In this document: positions 21,594 to 34,760 of the stretch, in pieces
Position numbering within the stretch: position 1 is the first letter of the stretch
How the letters are laid out: each line of letters opens with the position of its first letter
Made by a program: the position numbers and the translations under genes
Notes under the pieces: model-generated
Databases searched by the model: none
What the model was told of the DNA's origin: nothing
Seen by the model: only the letters and a program-made list of their open reading frames with translations
Source: Pelagibacteraceae bacterium
GTDB taxonomy: Bacteria > Pseudomonadota > Alphaproteobacteria > Pelagibacterales > Pelagibacteraceae
Direction of reading: 5' to 3'
Assembly (NCBI GenBank): GCA_009693705.1
Contig: SHWS01000003.1
Coordinates: forward strand, 1 to 64,000
Length of the DNA: 64,000 nt

Positions 21594-22752
21594 TTTAAAA
21601 AATTATCTATTTACAAGCGAGTCTGTGTCCGAAGGTCATCCCGACAAAGTTTCTGATAGAATTTCAGATATGGTAGTAGACACCTATCTATCCAATGATC
21701 CTTTCTCAAGAGTAGCATGTGAGACATTAACCACTACCAATAAAGTTATTTTGGCAGGAGAGGTTCGTGGTCCTGAAATTAAAAAAGATTATTTAATTGA
21801 AAAAGTGAGAAATTGTATCAAAGATATTGGCTATGACCAAGAAGGCTTTACCTGGAAAGAGTCAACTAAAATTGAAATCTATTTACATTCTCAGTCAGTT
21901 GATATTGCACGAGGAATAGACTCAACTACAAATAAAGATGAAGGAGCAGGTGACCAAGGTATAATGTTTGGGTTTGCATGTGATGAAACCGAGGTTTTAA
22001 TGCCAGCTCCAATACATTATTCACACAAAATACTTAAATTAATGGCAGAAGATAGAAAATCTGGTAAATTAAAAAGTATTGAACCAGACTCCAAAAGCCA
22101 GATAACTTTTGAGTATATAAATGGCAAACCCACGAAAGTAAAATCAGTAGTAATATCTTCACAACATTCACCTGACATTAATCAAAAGCAAGTTAGAGAC
22201 CTTCTAAGACCATATGTATTTAAATCAATTCCTAAAAACTTTTTAGATGGTTTTAATGAAGATGAACTTTATGTTAACCCAACTGGAAATTTTGTTATTG
22301 GTGGCCCCGATGGAGATTGCGGATTAACTGGTAGAAAAATTATAGTTGATACTTATGGGGGTGCAGCACCTCATGGAGGAGGAGCATTTTCTGGAAAAGA
22401 TCCAACTAAAGTAGATAGATCCGCAGCCTATGCCGCAAGATATATAGCAAAAAACATAGTTGCATCAAAAATTTCCAATAAATGTTTAATTCAAATTGCT
22501 TATGCAATTGGTGTTTCAAAACCTTTATCTATATATGTAGATCTATTTGATGAAGATTTTAAAAAAAATCAATTTGTCATAGAAAAAATTAAAAAAAATT
22601 TTGATTTAAGTCCAAGAGGAATTAGAGAAATGTTAAATTTAAATAAACCTATTTATCAAAAAACCTCAGCCTATGGTCATTTTGGAAGAATACCTGAAAA
22701 TAATGGATCATTTTCATGGGAAAAAACTGATAAAATAGGTGTTTTTTCCTAA
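21586..22752 (+). CDS. metK: S-adenosylmethionine synthetase
   Basis: [51 protein letters not shown]. Confidence 0.99.
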   Translation: MTNLKNYLFTSESVSEGHPDKVSDRISDMVVDTYLSNDPFSRVACETLTTTNKVILAGEVRGPEIKKDYLIEKVRNCIKDIGYDQEGFTWKESTKIEIYLHSQSVDIARGIDSTTNKDEGAGDQGIMFGFACDETEVLMPAPIHYSHKILKLMAEDRKSGKLKSIEPDSKSQITFEYINGKPTKVKSVVISSQHSPDINQKQVRDLLRPYVFKSIPKNFLDGFNEDELYVNPTGNFVIGGPDGDCGLTGRKIIVDTYGGAAPHGGGAFSGKDPTKVDRSAAYAARYIAKNIVASKISNKCLIQIAYAIGVSKPLSIYVDLFDEDFKKNQFVIEKIKKNFDLSPRGIREMLNLNKPIYQKTSAYGHFGRIPENNGSFSWEKTDKIGVFS

Positions 22753-22761
22753 TAGTTTTTA

Positions 22762-22789
22762 TTGAATTAAAAAAAAACTTTAATATATT
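22762..22789 (+). promoter_or_regulatory. Putative promoter for nusA
   Basis: TTGAAT - 16 nt - TATATT, just downstream of the metK stop. Confidence 0.45.
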
Positions 22790-22810
22790 GCAGTTAAATT
22801 ACTGAATTAC

Positions 22811-22837
22811 AAAATGGGCATTTGCCCATTTTTTTTT
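22811..22837 (+). terminator. Intrinsic terminator/attenuator-like hairpin before nusA
   Basis: AAAATGGGC-ATTT-GCCCATTTT followed by a T run. Confidence 0.8.
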
Positions 22838-22852
22838 GGTGCAAAAAAATAA

Positions 22853-24406
22853 ATGTTAAATAGAAGAGCTGATAAATTAGAATTATTGAGAATTGTAGAG
22901 TCCGTTGCTTTAGAAAAATCCATCGATAAAGAATTAATTATTAGTTCAATGGAAATAGGCATTGCAAAAGCGGCTAAATCAAAGTTTGGTCAAGAAAATG
23001 AGATTAAAGTTTTAATCAATAGAGACAATGGAGATATAGGAATTTTTAGAAAATTAATTGTTGCAGAAAACCCTCAAAACACAAATTTAGAAATTAAGTT
23101 AGAAGATGCTGTAATTCTTGATGAAAATAATAAAGATAAGGCAATTGGTGATGAAGTTCTTCAACCTCTACCCTCTTTTGATTTTGGAAGAATAGCCGCA
23201 CAAACAGCTAAACAAGTTATTAGTTTTAACGTTCGAGAAGCTGAAAGAGAAAGACAATATAATGATTTTATTGATAAAAAAGATTTAATTTTAAGTGGCA
23301 TTGTAAAGAGATTAGAATTTGGAAATGTTATTGTTGATCTTGGAAGAACTGAGGCAATTATTCAAAAAAATGAATTAATACCTAGAGAAAATATTAAAGC
23401 TGGGGACAGAATTAAAGCTTATTGTTATGACGTAAGAAGAGAACTAAGAGGTCAACAAATTTTTTTATCTAGAGCACATACTAAATTTATGGAAAAACTT
23501 TTTGCTCAAGAAGTTCCAGAAATTTATGATGGATTAATAGAAATTAAATCTTCTTCAAGAGATCCTGGAAGTAGAGCAAAAATTTGCGTAAAAGCAGTTG
23601 ATACTTCATTAGACCCAGTTGGTGCCTGCGTGGGCATGAGAGGCTCAAGAGTTCAAGCAGTAGTTAACGAACTGCAAGGCGAAAAAATAGATATTGTAAA
23701 TTGGTCTGAAGATATTGCAATTTTGGCTTCAAGCGCATTATCACCTGCGGAAGTTCAAAGAGTAAATGTATATCCAGAAAGAAAAAAACTTGATGTAATC
23801 CTTACTGAAGAAAATTTAAGTAAAGCAATCGGACGAAGGGGTCAAAATGTAAGACTTGCGACAAAGTTATTAAATTATGAAATAAATATAATGACAGATG
23901 CCGAAGATTCAGAAAGAAGACAATTAGAATTTAAAGAAAAAACTGAAAATTTTGTAAAAAATTTAGAATTAGATGAAACACTTGGTCAATTATTAGTTGC
24001 AGAAGGTTTTTCATCAATTGACGATATCAAAGATAGTACAGTAGTGGACTTAGTCAAAATTGAAGGTATTGAAGAAGATACTGCGAAAGCATTAATTGAA
24101 AGAGCAAAAGAATTTCATGAAAAAGATCAAGAAGATATATCACAACGTATAAAAGATTTGGGACTTGAAGATGCTTTAATTAATTTAAAAGGATTAACTC
24201 CTGGCATGTTAGTAACTCTTGGAGAACAAAAAATTTTAAAATTGGAAGATTTTGCTGATCTTGCATCTGATGAATTAACAGGGGGATATGATATTGTAAA
24301 GGGCGAGAGAGTAAAAATTCAAGGATATTTCGAGGATTTTGCTTTATCAAAAGAAGAAGCGGACGGATTAATTATGTCTGCAAGAAATATAGTTTATAAA
24401 GATTGA
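22853..24406 (+). CDS. nusA: Transcription termination/antitermination factor NusA
   Basis: S1/KH architecture; DPVGACVGMRGSRVQAVVNELQGEKIDIV. Confidence 0.98.
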   Translation: MLNRRADKLELLRIVESVALEKSIDKELIISSMEIGIAKAAKSKFGQENEIKVLINRDNGDIGIFRKLIVAENPQNTNLEIKLEDAVILDENNKDKAIGDEVLQPLPSFDFGRIAAQTAKQVISFNVREAERERQYNDFIDKKDLILSGIVKRLEFGNVIVDLGRTEAIIQKNELIPRENIKAGDRIKAYCYDVRRELRGQQIFLSRAHTKFMEKLFAQEVPEIYDGLIEIKSSSRDPGSRAKICVKAVDTSLDPVGACVGMRGSRVQAVVNELQGEKIDIVNWSEDIAILASSALSPAEVQRVNVYPERKKLDVILTEENLSKAIGRRGQNVRLATKLLNYEINIMTDAEDSERRQLEFKEKTENFVKNLELDETLGQLLVAEGFSSIDDIKDSTVVDLVKIEGIEEDTAKALIERAKEFHEKDQEDISQRIKDLGLEDALINLKGLTPGMLVTLGEQKILKLEDFADLASDELTGGYDIVKGERVKIQGYFEDFALSKEEADGLIMSARNIVYKD

Positions 24407-24416
24407 GTGATGATTT

Positions 24417-26636
24417 ATGGAAAACAAAAAAACAAAATTAACAATTTCTGGTATAGCCAATAAATCCATACAAAATATTGAGATTGTCAAAACTCAAGGA
24501 AAAAATTCTGTAGTTATAGAAAAACAACCAAATAAATTTCCAAGCAGAAGTGGGTCTTTCAAATCAACGGGATTTAAGCCAACTTCTTCATCTTCTTTTA
24601 GCAAAGGAACTTTTGTTAAACCGCTATTAATTTCCAAAGATCCTCCAATTACAAATGATTTTGAAAGACGTAAATTAGCAGAACAAAGAGCTACTAAGAG
24701 ATTGAAAGGAGAAAGTGAAGATAAAGACAAAAAATTTAAAATAGGAACAAAAAAAAGAGAGTTAAAATTAACCGTTTCCAGAGCCTTGAGTGATGAAATA
24801 GAAGCAAGAGAGAGAAGTTTAGCCTCTGTTAGAAGAGCAAGACTGAAAGAAAATAAAAACCTTACAAAAGATGAGATAAAAGAAAATTTAAAACCAATTA
24901 AAAGAGACGTTAATATTCCTGAGGCAATTACTGTAAGAGAACTTGCTAACAGAATGGCAGAACAATCAAGTAATGTAATAAAATATTTATTTGGCATGGG
25001 TGTTACTGTTACAATTAATCAAAATTTAGCAGCAGATACAGCAGAGTTTTTGGTTAAAGAATTTGGGCATAATCCAATTAGAGAAGAAAAAGCTGATGAA
25101 ATTATTCAAAAAATAAAAGACTCAAGAGCAGCAAATTTAAAAAATAGACCCCCAATAGTTACAGTTATGGGGCATGTTGATCATGGAAAAACTTCAGTAC
25201 TTGATGCTCTAAGAAGTACAAATGTTGTATTAGGTGAGTTTGGTGGAATAACACAGCATATCGGAGCTTATCAAATTGAAAGTCAATTAAATAAAATAAC
25301 ATTTATAGACACCCCAGGTCACGCTGCTTTTACAGAAATGAGAGCAAGAGGATCAAAATTAACAGATATTGTTGTGTTGGTAGTTGCGGCAGACGATGGT
25401 GTAAAACCTCAAACAGTAGAGTCCATTAAACATGCAAAAGCAGCAAATGTTCCAATTGTAGTAGCAATTAATAAATGTGATCTTCCAGACGCCAATCCAC
25501 AAAAAATTAAAAATCAATTACTTGAGTATGAATTAATAGCGGAAGAATTATCAGGAGAGACTTTGATAGTTGAAATTTCAGCTAAAACAAAAATGAATTT
25601 AGATAAGTTAGTTGAGTCAATAATTCTTCAGGCTGAAATTTTGGATTTGAAAACAAATTTCGAATCAAAAGCAAATGGCGTAGTTTTAGAGTCTAAAATT
25701 GACACTGGTAGAGGACCAGTGGTCACAATCATAGTAACCTCAGGAACTCTCAAAAAAGGCGATTTCTTTGTTAGTGGTTCAAGGTGGGGAAAAGTTAGAG
25801 CAATTATTAATGATAAAGGTGAAAATATTAACGAAGCACTTCCATCAACTCCAGTTGAAGTCTTGGGAATTAATGGTGCGGCAAAAGCAGGTGATGATTT
25901 TATCGTTTTAAACGATGAAAAAGAAGCAAAAAATTTAAGTGATAATAGAGTCCAGGAAAATAAACAGGGAACAAATCCTTTAACATTTGCTACTCAAGAG
26001 TCGGCATTTTCAAACAAATCTATAACTGAATTAAATTTGATAATTAAATCAGATGTTCATGGATCTTCAGAAGCCATTAAAAGTGCAATTGGCCAAATTA
26101 AGCACGATGAAGTTAAACCAAAAATTATTTTATCAGATATTGGAATGATAACAGAAACAGATGTAACGTTGGCAAAAGCATCTAATGCGGTTTTAATAGC
26201 TTTTAACGTTAAACCAAGTAAAGAAGCAAAAAAACTTGCAGAAATTGAAAAAATACAAATATTTTCATATAATATTATTTATGAAGTTTTAGATTATGTT
26301 AAAAAAAGAATGTCAGGATTACTAACACCTGATATTCAAGAAAAAATTATCGGTACAGCTCAGATTTTAGAAATATTTAAAGTTTCAGGTGCCGGTAAAG
26401 TTGCTGGATTAAAAATAAATGAAGGAGAAATAGTAAGTAATTCTAATGTCAGAATTATTAGAGATGGAGCTATTATATTTACAGGTAAAGTTGGAACTTT
26501 ATTTCGAGAAAAAAACCAAGTAAAGCAAGTCGTTAATGGCCAAGAATGCGGGATTACAGTTAAAGACTATATGGATTTTCAAAAAAATGACATAATAGAA
26601 GCGTTTAATGTAGTTTCAAAAGAGAGAACAATTTAA
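24417..26636 (+). CDS. infB: Translation initiation factor IF-2
   Basis: RPPIVTVMGHVDHGKTSVLDALR, FIDTPGHAAFTEMRARG, NKCDLP. Confidence 0.98.
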   Translation: MENKKTKLTISGIANKSIQNIEIVKTQGKNSVVIEKQPNKFPSRSGSFKSTGFKPTSSSSFSKGTFVKPLLISKDPPITNDFERRKLAEQRATKRLKGESEDKDKKFKIGTKKRELKLTVSRALSDEIEARERSLASVRRARLKENKNLTKDEIKENLKPIKRDVNIPEAITVRELANRMAEQSSNVIKYLFGMGVTVTINQNLAADTAEFLVKEFGHNPIREEKADEIIQKIKDSRAANLKNRPPIVTVMGHVDHGKTSVLDALRSTNVVLGEFGGITQHIGAYQIESQLNKITFIDTPGHAAFTEMRARGSKLTDIVVLVVAADDGVKPQTVESIKHAKAANVPIVVAINKCDLPDANPQKIKNQLLEYELIAEELSGETLIVEISAKTKMNLDKLVESIILQAEILDLKTNFESKANGVVLESKIDTGRGPVVTIIVTSGTLKKGDFFVSGSRWGKVRAIINDKGENINEALPSTPVEVLGINGAAKAGDDFIVLNDEKEAKNLSDNRVQENKQGTNPLTFATQESAFSNKSITELNLIIKSDVHGSSEAIKSAIGQIKHDEVKPKIILSDIGMITETDVTLAKASNAVLIAFNVKPSKEAKKLAEIEKIQIFSYNIIYEVLDYVKKRMSGLLTPDIQEKIIGTAQILEIFKVSGAGKVAGLKINEGEIVSNSNVRIIRDGAIIFTGKVGTLFREKNQVKQVVNGQECGITVKDYMDFQKNDIIEAFNVVSKERTI

Positions 26637-27004
26637 TGACAGATAGAATTGGAAAACCAATGACCCAGAGACAGCTTAGAGTTGGAGAGATGATTAAACA
26701 ATCTTTAAGTATGATCTTTATGAGAAATGAAGCTAAGGTACCAAATTTAGAAACAAATACTATTACCGTTACTGAGGTTAAAATGAGCCAAGATTTAAAA
26801 ATTGCCAAAGCATATGTTTTACCTTTAGGTGGAAAAGATGCCGATCAAGCAATTAAAACTTTAAAAGAATATTCTTTTATAATTAGAAAGATTTTATCAA
26901 AAAAAGTAATTATGAAATTTTTACCAAAACTTCTTTTTAGAAAAGACGAGTCCTTTGAATATGCAGAAAAAATAGAAAACTTGATAAAACAAACACATAA
27001 ATAG
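26636..27004 (+). CDS. rbfA: Ribosome-binding factor A
   Basis: RQLRVGEMIKQSLSMIF..., VTEVKMSQDLKIAKAYVLPLGG, LRFRKDES-like LLFRKDESFE; position between infB and rpsO. Confidence 0.93.
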   Translation: MTDRIGKPMTQRQLRVGEMIKQSLSMIFMRNEAKVPNLETNTITVTEVKMSQDLKIAKAYVLPLGGKDADQAIKTLKEYSFIIRKILSKKVIMKFLPKLLFRKDESFEYAEKIENLIKQTHK

Positions 27005-27016
27005 GAAAAACGAGGT

Positions 27017-27265
27017 ATGAATAAAAAAATACAAGAAGTAGCAATGCACGATAAAGATACCGGATCTTCAGAGATTCAAATAGCTTTACTAACAGAAAAA
27101 ATTGAAACTCTTTCAAAACACATTAAACAATTCAAAAAAGATAAACACTCTTCAATTGGTTTGTTAAGAGCGGTAAATAGAAGAAAGAAATTGTTAGAAT
27201 ACTTAAAAAACAACAAGATGGATTCTTACAAAAATATAATAACAAAGTTGGATCTGAGAAAATAG
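27017..27265 (+). CDS. rpsO: 30S ribosomal protein S15
   Basis: DTGSSEIQIALLTEKIETLSKHIKQFKKDKHSSIGLLRAVNRRKKLLEYLK. Confidence 0.98.
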   Translation: MNKKIQEVAMHDKDTGSSEIQIALLTEKIETLSKHIKQFKKDKHSSIGLLRAVNRRKKLLEYLKNNKMDSYKNIITKLDLRK

Positions 27266-27286
27266 ATAGAATGAAATGGAAATTAA

Positions 27287-29359
27287 ATGTTCAAAATATA
27301 TAAAAAAGAAATAGAAGTAGCGGGAAAGAAAATAAGTATAGAAACAGGTAAAATAGCAAGACAAGCAGACGGAGCAATAATTGCCACATGCGGTGAAACG
27401 ATTGTTTTAGCAACTGTAGTGGGTGCAAAAAAAATTAATCCAGACATGGATTATTTTCCATTATCAGTTAACTACCAAGAAAAATATTATGCAGGTGGAA
27501 AAATTCCAGGGGGATACTTTAAAAGAGAAGCAAGACCTACAGAGAGTGAAACATTAATTTCGAGATTAATTGATAGGCCAATCCGACCCCTGTTCCCTGA
27601 TCAGTTTAAAAATGAGGTTCAGTTATTACCAACGGTAATTTCCTATGATAAAGAAAATCAGCCAGACATTTTAGCAATTACAGCCTCATCTGCAGCTTTA
27701 GCAATTTCAGGTTTGCCTTTCATGGGTCCTGTGGGAGCTTCAAGAGTAGGGTTTGTTGATGGTAAATACATATTAAATCCCTCTAAATCTGAATTAGAAA
27801 AATCTAGTCTAGACCTAGTTGTAGCGGGCACTAAAGATGCTGTTCTCATGGTTGAATCTGAAGCAAATGGCTTAACCGAGGAAGAAATGTTAAATGCAGT
27901 TAAATTTGGTCATAAAGGCTTTGTTCCAGTAATTGAAATGATTGAGGAACTTGCCAAGGAGTGCAAAAAGCCTAATTGGGTAGTTGAAAATAAAGATTTA
28001 TCTGAAGTTAAAAAAATACTTGAAAAAGAGTTTAATGAAGATCTAGTCAAAGCTTTTGCAACCAAAAATAAACAAGACAGATCTAATCAAATTTCAGAAA
28101 TTACCAGTAAAGCACAAAAACTTTTTGAAAATAATAAAAATTATTCTGCTCTAGATATTAATCATGAATTAAAAAATCTTGAAAAATCTATTGTTAGAAC
28201 TGATATTATAAAAAATAAAAATAGAATTGATGGAAGAGGCTTATCAGATGTAAGGCCTATTTCTTGTGAGGTTGGAGTTTTACCAAGAACACATGGTTCA
28301 GCATTATTTACAAGAGGAGAAACACAAGCAATTGTAGTAGTCACTTTAGGAACTTCTGATGATGAACAAAGAATAGAAAATTTAGATGGCTTACAAAGAG
28401 AGCGATTTATGCTCCACTATAATTTTCCACCTTTTTCAGTTGGTGAAACTGGAAGAATTGGAACTGGCAGAAGAGAAATAGGTCATGGCAAATTGGCCTG
28501 GAGAGCAATTAATTCTTCTCTTCCTTCTAAAGAATTATTTCCATATACTTTTAGAATAGTATCTGAAATTACAGAATCTAATGGTTCATCTTCAATGGCA
28601 ACTGTTTGTGGTAGTTCACTTGCATTAATGGACGCGGGTGTTCCAATAAAAGAGCCAGTTGCAGGTATTGCAATGGGATTAATTAAAGAAGGTGACGAAT
28701 TTAGTGTTCTGTCAGATATTTTAGGTGATGAAGATCATTTAGGTGATATGGATTTTAAAGTTGCTGGTACTAAAAATGGTATTACCTCATTACAAATGGA
28801 TATTAAAATTACTGGTATTACATTTGAAATTATGGAGCAGGCATTAAAGCAAGCTAGAGAAGGTAGAATTCATATCTTGGCAGAAATGAATAAAGTTTTA
28901 TCACTATCAAGAGCTGATGTTGGTCAATACACCCCAAAAATGGAACAAATTAATGTTGATAAAAAAGATATTGCAGCGGTCATTGGCAAAGGTGGCGCAA
29001 CAATAAGAGAGATTGTTGAAAAATCAGGCGCTAAAGTTGATATAAATGATGAGGGCATAGTAACAGTTGCTGCGCCAGATGAAGAGTCTAGAAATATAGC
29101 CATGCAAATGATTAAAGATATCACCGCAAAAGCCGAAATGAACAAAATCTACAATGGTAAGGTAATGAAGATTATGGAATTTGGTGCATTTGTAAATTTT
29201 TTAGGAAAACAAGATGGATTGGTACATATCTCAGAACTCTCTGAAAAAAGAGTTGCTAAGGTTACCGACGTTGTCAAAGAAGGCGATGAAGTAAAAGTTA
29301 AAGTGATTGGTTTTGATAGAGGCAAAGTTAAGCTTTCAATTAAACAAGCATTAGCGTAA
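27287..29359 (+). CDS. pnp: Polyribonucleotide nucleotidyltransferase
   Basis: Two RNase PH domains plus KH ([15 protein letters not shown]) and S1 domains. Confidence 0.98.
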   Translation: MFKIYKKEIEVAGKKISIETGKIARQADGAIIATCGETIVLATVVGAKKINPDMDYFPLSVNYQEKYYAGGKIPGGYFKREARPTESETLISRLIDRPIRPLFPDQFKNEVQLLPTVISYDKENQPDILAITASSAALAISGLPFMGPVGASRVGFVDGKYILNPSKSELEKSSLDLVVAGTKDAVLMVESEANGLTEEEMLNAVKFGHKGFVPVIEMIEELAKECKKPNWVVENKDLSEVKKILEKEFNEDLVKAFATKNKQDRSNQISEITSKAQKLFENNKNYSALDINHELKNLEKSIVRTDIIKNKNRIDGRGLSDVRPISCEVGVLPRTHGSALFTRGETQAIVVVTLGTSDDEQRIENLDGLQRERFMLHYNFPPFSVGETGRIGTGRREIGHGKLAWRAINSSLPSKELFPYTFRIVSEITESNGSSSMATVCGSSLALMDAGVPIKEPVAGIAMGLIKEGDEFSVLSDILGDEDHLGDMDFKVAGTKNGITSLQMDIKITGITFEIMEQALKQAREGRIHILAEMNKVLSLSRADVGQYTPKMEQINVDKKDIAAVIGKGGATIREIVEKSGAKVDINDEGIVTVAAPDEESRNIAMQMIKDITAKAEMNKIYNGKVMKIMEFGAFVNFLGKQDGLVHISELSEKRVAKVTDVVKEGDEVKVKVIGFDRGKVKLSIKQALA

Positions 29360-29366
29360 GTAAGAT

Positions 29367-29410
29367 AAAAGTAATTCCATGGCTGCTCGATAACAGAGTA
29401 GCCTACTTTT
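29367..29410. other. Two-part hairpin downstream of pnp
   Basis: AAAAGTA attccat GGCTGCTC gataaca GAGTAGCC TACTTTT; nested stems of 7 and 8 bp (one G.U). Confidence 0.6.
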
Positions 29411-29461
29411 AAAAACTATTAATATTTAAATATTAATAAAAATAAATTATTTTATTCTAAA

Positions 29462-30253
29462 TTAGTTTTGTTTAATATTTTTAGGATCTGGCATTCCAAC
29501 TTTGTTATAACCAGCATCTACGTAGTGAATTTCACCAGTGACACCCCCAGCAAGGTTACTTAATAAGTACAATGCTGAGTTTCCAATATCATTAATATCA
29601 ACATTTCTTTTTAAAAAAGAATGGTCCTCATTCCATTTGTATAAAAATTTTGCATCACCGATAGCAGAAGCTGCTAATGTTTTAATAGGTCCTGCGCTAA
29701 TAGCATTTACTCTTAAACCTCTTGTGCCCAAATCTCTTGCAAGATATTTAACACTTGCCTCAAGAGCCGATTTACAGACACCCATAACATTATAATTTGG
29801 AATAGCTCTAGCAGATTCATAACTTAAAGTTAACAGACTTCCATTACTTTTCATTATTTTCGAGGCTTCTTTTGCAACTTCTGTGAATGAAAAGCATGAG
29901 ATTAACATACTTCTTAAAAAGTTTTCTCTAGTTGTATTTAAATATTCACCAGATAATTCTGATTTATCTGAAAATGCTATAGCATGAACTACGAAATCAA
30001 TTTGATCCCAATGTAATTTGATATCTTCAAAAAGTTTAATAATTTCATCTTTTTTTTCAACATCGCAACTGAATGTTAGTTTTGAATTTAATTTTTCAGC
30101 GAGTGGAATTACTCTTTTTTTTAATGCATCACCAAGATAAGTAAATGCAAGTTCAGCTCCAGCTTCGAAAAGTTTTTGTGAAATTCCCCAGGCAATAGAT
30201 CTTTCATTGGCAACTCCCATGATTAATCCTTTTTTACCTTTCATTAAACTCAT
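29462..30253 (-). CDS. fabI: Enoyl-[acyl-carrier-protein] reductase (NADH)
   Basis: GKKGLIMGVANERSIAWGI; SDR fold; YNVMGVCKSALEASVKYLARDLG. Confidence 0.96.
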   Translation of the reverse strand: MSLMKGKKGLIMGVANERSIAWGISQKLFEAGAELAFTYLGDALKKRVIPLAEKLNSKLTFSCDVEKKDEIIKLFEDIKLHWDQIDFVVHAIAFSDKSELSGEYLNTTRENFLRSMLISCFSFTEVAKEASKIMKSNGSLLTLSYESARAIPNYNVMGVCKSALEASVKYLARDLGTRGLRVNAISAGPIKTLAASAIGDAKFLYKWNEDHSFLKRNVDINDIGNSALYLLSNLAGGVTGEIHYVDAGYNKVGMPDPKNIKQN

Positions 30254-30255
30254 AA

Positions 30256-31467
30256 TTATACTTTTTCAAAAATTAATGTTGCATTTGTTCCACCAAAACC
30301 AAAACTATTAGACATAACGGCATTTAGAGTAATCCCTGTTTCTATTTTAGTTATAATTGGATATTTTTTAGCTTCATCATCCATTTCATTAATATTAGCG
30401 GATCTTGCGATAAAATTATTTTTCATCATTATTAAACAATATATAGCTTCGTGAACTGAGGCAGCCCCCAACGGATGACCTGATAAAGATTTTGTTGAAC
30501 TTATCTTTGGAACTTGATTTTTAAAAACTTCTCCAATCGCTTTTAGTTCAGTAATATCTCCTATTGGTGTTGATGTTCCATGAGTATTGATATAGTCAAT
30601 TTTTTTTTTAGTAGTAGCTAAAGCCATCTTCATACATCTTTCGGCACCTTCACCAGATGGAGCTACCATATCATGCCCGTCTGAAGTTGCTCCATATCCT
30701 GTTAATTCAGCGTATATTTTAGCACCCCTTGCCATTGCATGTTCATATTCCTCAAGTACCAAAACACCACCACCACCAGCAATTACAAAGCCATCTCGAG
30801 TTTTATCATATGCTCTTGAAGCTTTTTCTGGAGTGCTGTTATATTTTGAGGATAATGCCGTCATGGCATCGAACATTGCGGTCATTGCCCAGTGAAGCTC
30901 CTCACTTCCACCTGCAAAAACAATATCTTGTTTTTCCATTTGAATCAGTTCCATTGAGTGACCAATGCAGTGACCACTAGTTGCACATGCTGAACTCATG
31001 GTATAACTTATACCTTTAATTTTAAAAGGCACTGCTAAAGTAGCAGAAGAAGTGCTTGCCATAGTTCTTGGAACAATAAAGGGTCCCATAAGTTTTGGAG
31101 TTTTAGCTCTGGTTTTATCAACTGATGTAACAACGTTTTCAATTGACGGACCACCTGAACCCATAACAATTCCAGTTTTAAAATTACTTACTTCTTTATC
31201 CTCTAGACCGGAGTCTTTGATGGCTTCTTTCATCGCGATATAATTATAGGCAGAGCCAGAACCCATAAATCTAATAGTTTTTCTATCTATGTGATCCTCG
31301 AGTTTGATATTTGGTTTACCATGAATGTTACTTTTTAAGTTAAGTTCTTTATACTCCTCAGAAAAAGATATGCCTGATTTAGAATTAATAAGTGATTGAT
31401 AAACTTCTTGTTGATTATTTCCTAAACAAGATACGATTCCAATACCTGTAATAACTACTCTTCTCAT
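30256..31467 (-). CDS. fabB: 3-oxoacyl-ACP synthase (FabB type)
   Basis: [13 protein letters not shown] active site; [25 protein letters not shown]; adjacent to fabA. Confidence 0.95.
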   Translation of the reverse strand: MRRVVITGIGIVSCLGNNQQEVYQSLINSKSGISFSEEYKELNLKSNIHGKPNIKLEDHIDRKTIRFMGSGSAYNYIAMKEAIKDSGLEDKEVSNFKTGIVMGSGGPSIENVVTSVDKTRAKTPKLMGPFIVPRTMASTSSATLAVPFKIKGISYTMSSACATSGHCIGHSMELIQMEKQDIVFAGGSEELHWAMTAMFDAMTALSSKYNSTPEKASRAYDKTRDGFVIAGGGGVLVLEEYEHAMARGAKIYAELTGYGATSDGHDMVAPSGEGAERCMKMALATTKKKIDYINTHGTSTPIGDITELKAIGEVFKNQVPKISSTKSLSGHPLGAASVHEAIYCLIMMKNNFIARSANINEMDDEAKKYPIITKIETGITLNAVMSNSFGFGGTNATLIFEKV

Positions 31468-31967
31468 TATTTAAATAAACCTACTTTTAAACTATCAGCT
31501 GAATATATTTTTTTGTTGTCTGCCATAACAACTCCGTTTGCAAGACCTACGGTAGTTCCACCTGGTGAGATTATTTTTTTCATATTAATTTCATATTTAA
31601 TTTTTTTAACATTTCTTAAAACTTCTCCTATAAATTTTACAGTTCCAACTCCAAGAGCTCTTCCTTTTCCAGGATTTCCAAGCCATCCCAGATAAAATCC
31701 AACTAACTGCCACATCGCATCAAGCCCCAAACATCCTGGCATAACCGGGTCATCTTTAAAGTGACAATTAAAGAACCAAAGATCTGTTTTAATGTCCAAC
31801 TCTGCTTTTATAAATCCTTTATTAAAAGCTCCATTATTATCCGTAATTTCAATTATTCTATCAAACATTAGCATAGGAGGTAGGGGTAATTTGGCATTGC
31901 CTGGGCCAAAAAGTTCACCATTTCCACAACTTATAAGCTCATCATATGAATATGAGTTTTTTTTCAT
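31467..31967 (-). CDS. fabA: 3-hydroxydecanoyl-ACP dehydratase
   Basis: [29 protein letters not shown]. Confidence 0.97.
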   Translation of the reverse strand: MKKNSYSYDELISCGNGELFGPGNAKLPLPPMLMFDRIIEITDNNGAFNKGFIKAELDIKTDLWFFNCHFKDDPVMPGCLGLDAMWQLVGFYLGWLGNPGKGRALGVGTVKFIGEVLRNVKKIKYEINMKKIISPGGTTVGLANGVVMADNKKIYSADSLKVGLFK

Positions 31968-32020
31968 AAAATTTGAGTAATCTTAATACTTGATTTGAAA
32001 TAAATATAATATAGAAATAG

Positions 32021-32037
32021 TTTAGAACCGTTATAAA
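32021..32037. promoter_or_regulatory. Candidate Irr/ICE-type operator in the fabA-irr divergent region
   Basis: TTTAGAA CCG TTATAAA; one mismatch to the rhizobial ICE motif TTTAGAA-N3-TTCTAAA; same half-sites recur before katG. Confidence 0.6.
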
Positions 32038-32050
32038 ATAAGGATATAAA

Positions 32051-32455
32051 GTGGATTTTGCAGACAAATTAAGAGCTTCTGGATTGAGGCCTACCAAACA
32101 AAGACTTAGAATTTGTAAAACTTTGTTTGACAGAGATAAGACTTTTCACTTTTTAGTCAAAGATTTAGTCGAAACATTAAATGAAAAAACTGAAGATCAA
32201 AAAATATCAGTAGCGACAGTTTATAATACTGTTCATGCATTTAAAAAATCTGGTTATTTAAAACAATTAAATATCGATCCAAATCATAATTATTTTGATA
32301 CTAACATTTCCCATCATCATCATTTTTTTGATGAGTCTACAAAAGAGCTTATCGATCTAAACAATGATCAAGTTGAAAAAATTGAAATAAAAAAAACTTT
32401 ACCAGGAAAGACCATTAGCTCTGTTGAAATTCTAGTAAAAGTTGAAAATAAGTAA
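32051..32455 (+). CDS. irr: Fur-family iron response regulator Irr
   Basis: LRASGLRPTKQRLRICKTLFD...ISVATVYNTVHAFKKSGYLKQL...YFDTNISHHHHFFDE; GTG start; next to fabA-fabB-fabI as in many alphaproteobacteria. Confidence 0.88.
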   Translation: MDFADKLRASGLRPTKQRLRICKTLFDRDKTFHFLVKDLVETLNEKTEDQKISVATVYNTVHAFKKSGYLKQLNIDPNHNYFDTNISHHHHFFDESTKELIDLNNDQVEKIEIKKTLPGKTISSVEILVKVENK

Positions 32456-32485
32456 TTCTTATATCAATATTAAAAATTTTTATTC

Positions 32486-32513
32486 TTGACTTTCTTTTTA
32501 GAATGATTATAAA
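32486..32513 (+). promoter_or_regulatory. katG promoter overlapped by candidate Irr/ICE operator
   Basis: TTGACT(32486-32491) - 16 nt - TATAAA(32508-32513); operator TTTAGAA TGA TTATAAA at 32497-32513. Confidence 0.55.
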
Positions 32514-32526
32514 CTATATATTATAA

Positions 32527-34746
<2,220 letters not shown>

Positions 34747-34760
34747 AATATAATTAAGTT

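Noticed and set aside
24494-24997. 167-aa minus-strand ORF
   Set aside because: Antisense to infB; no domain signature
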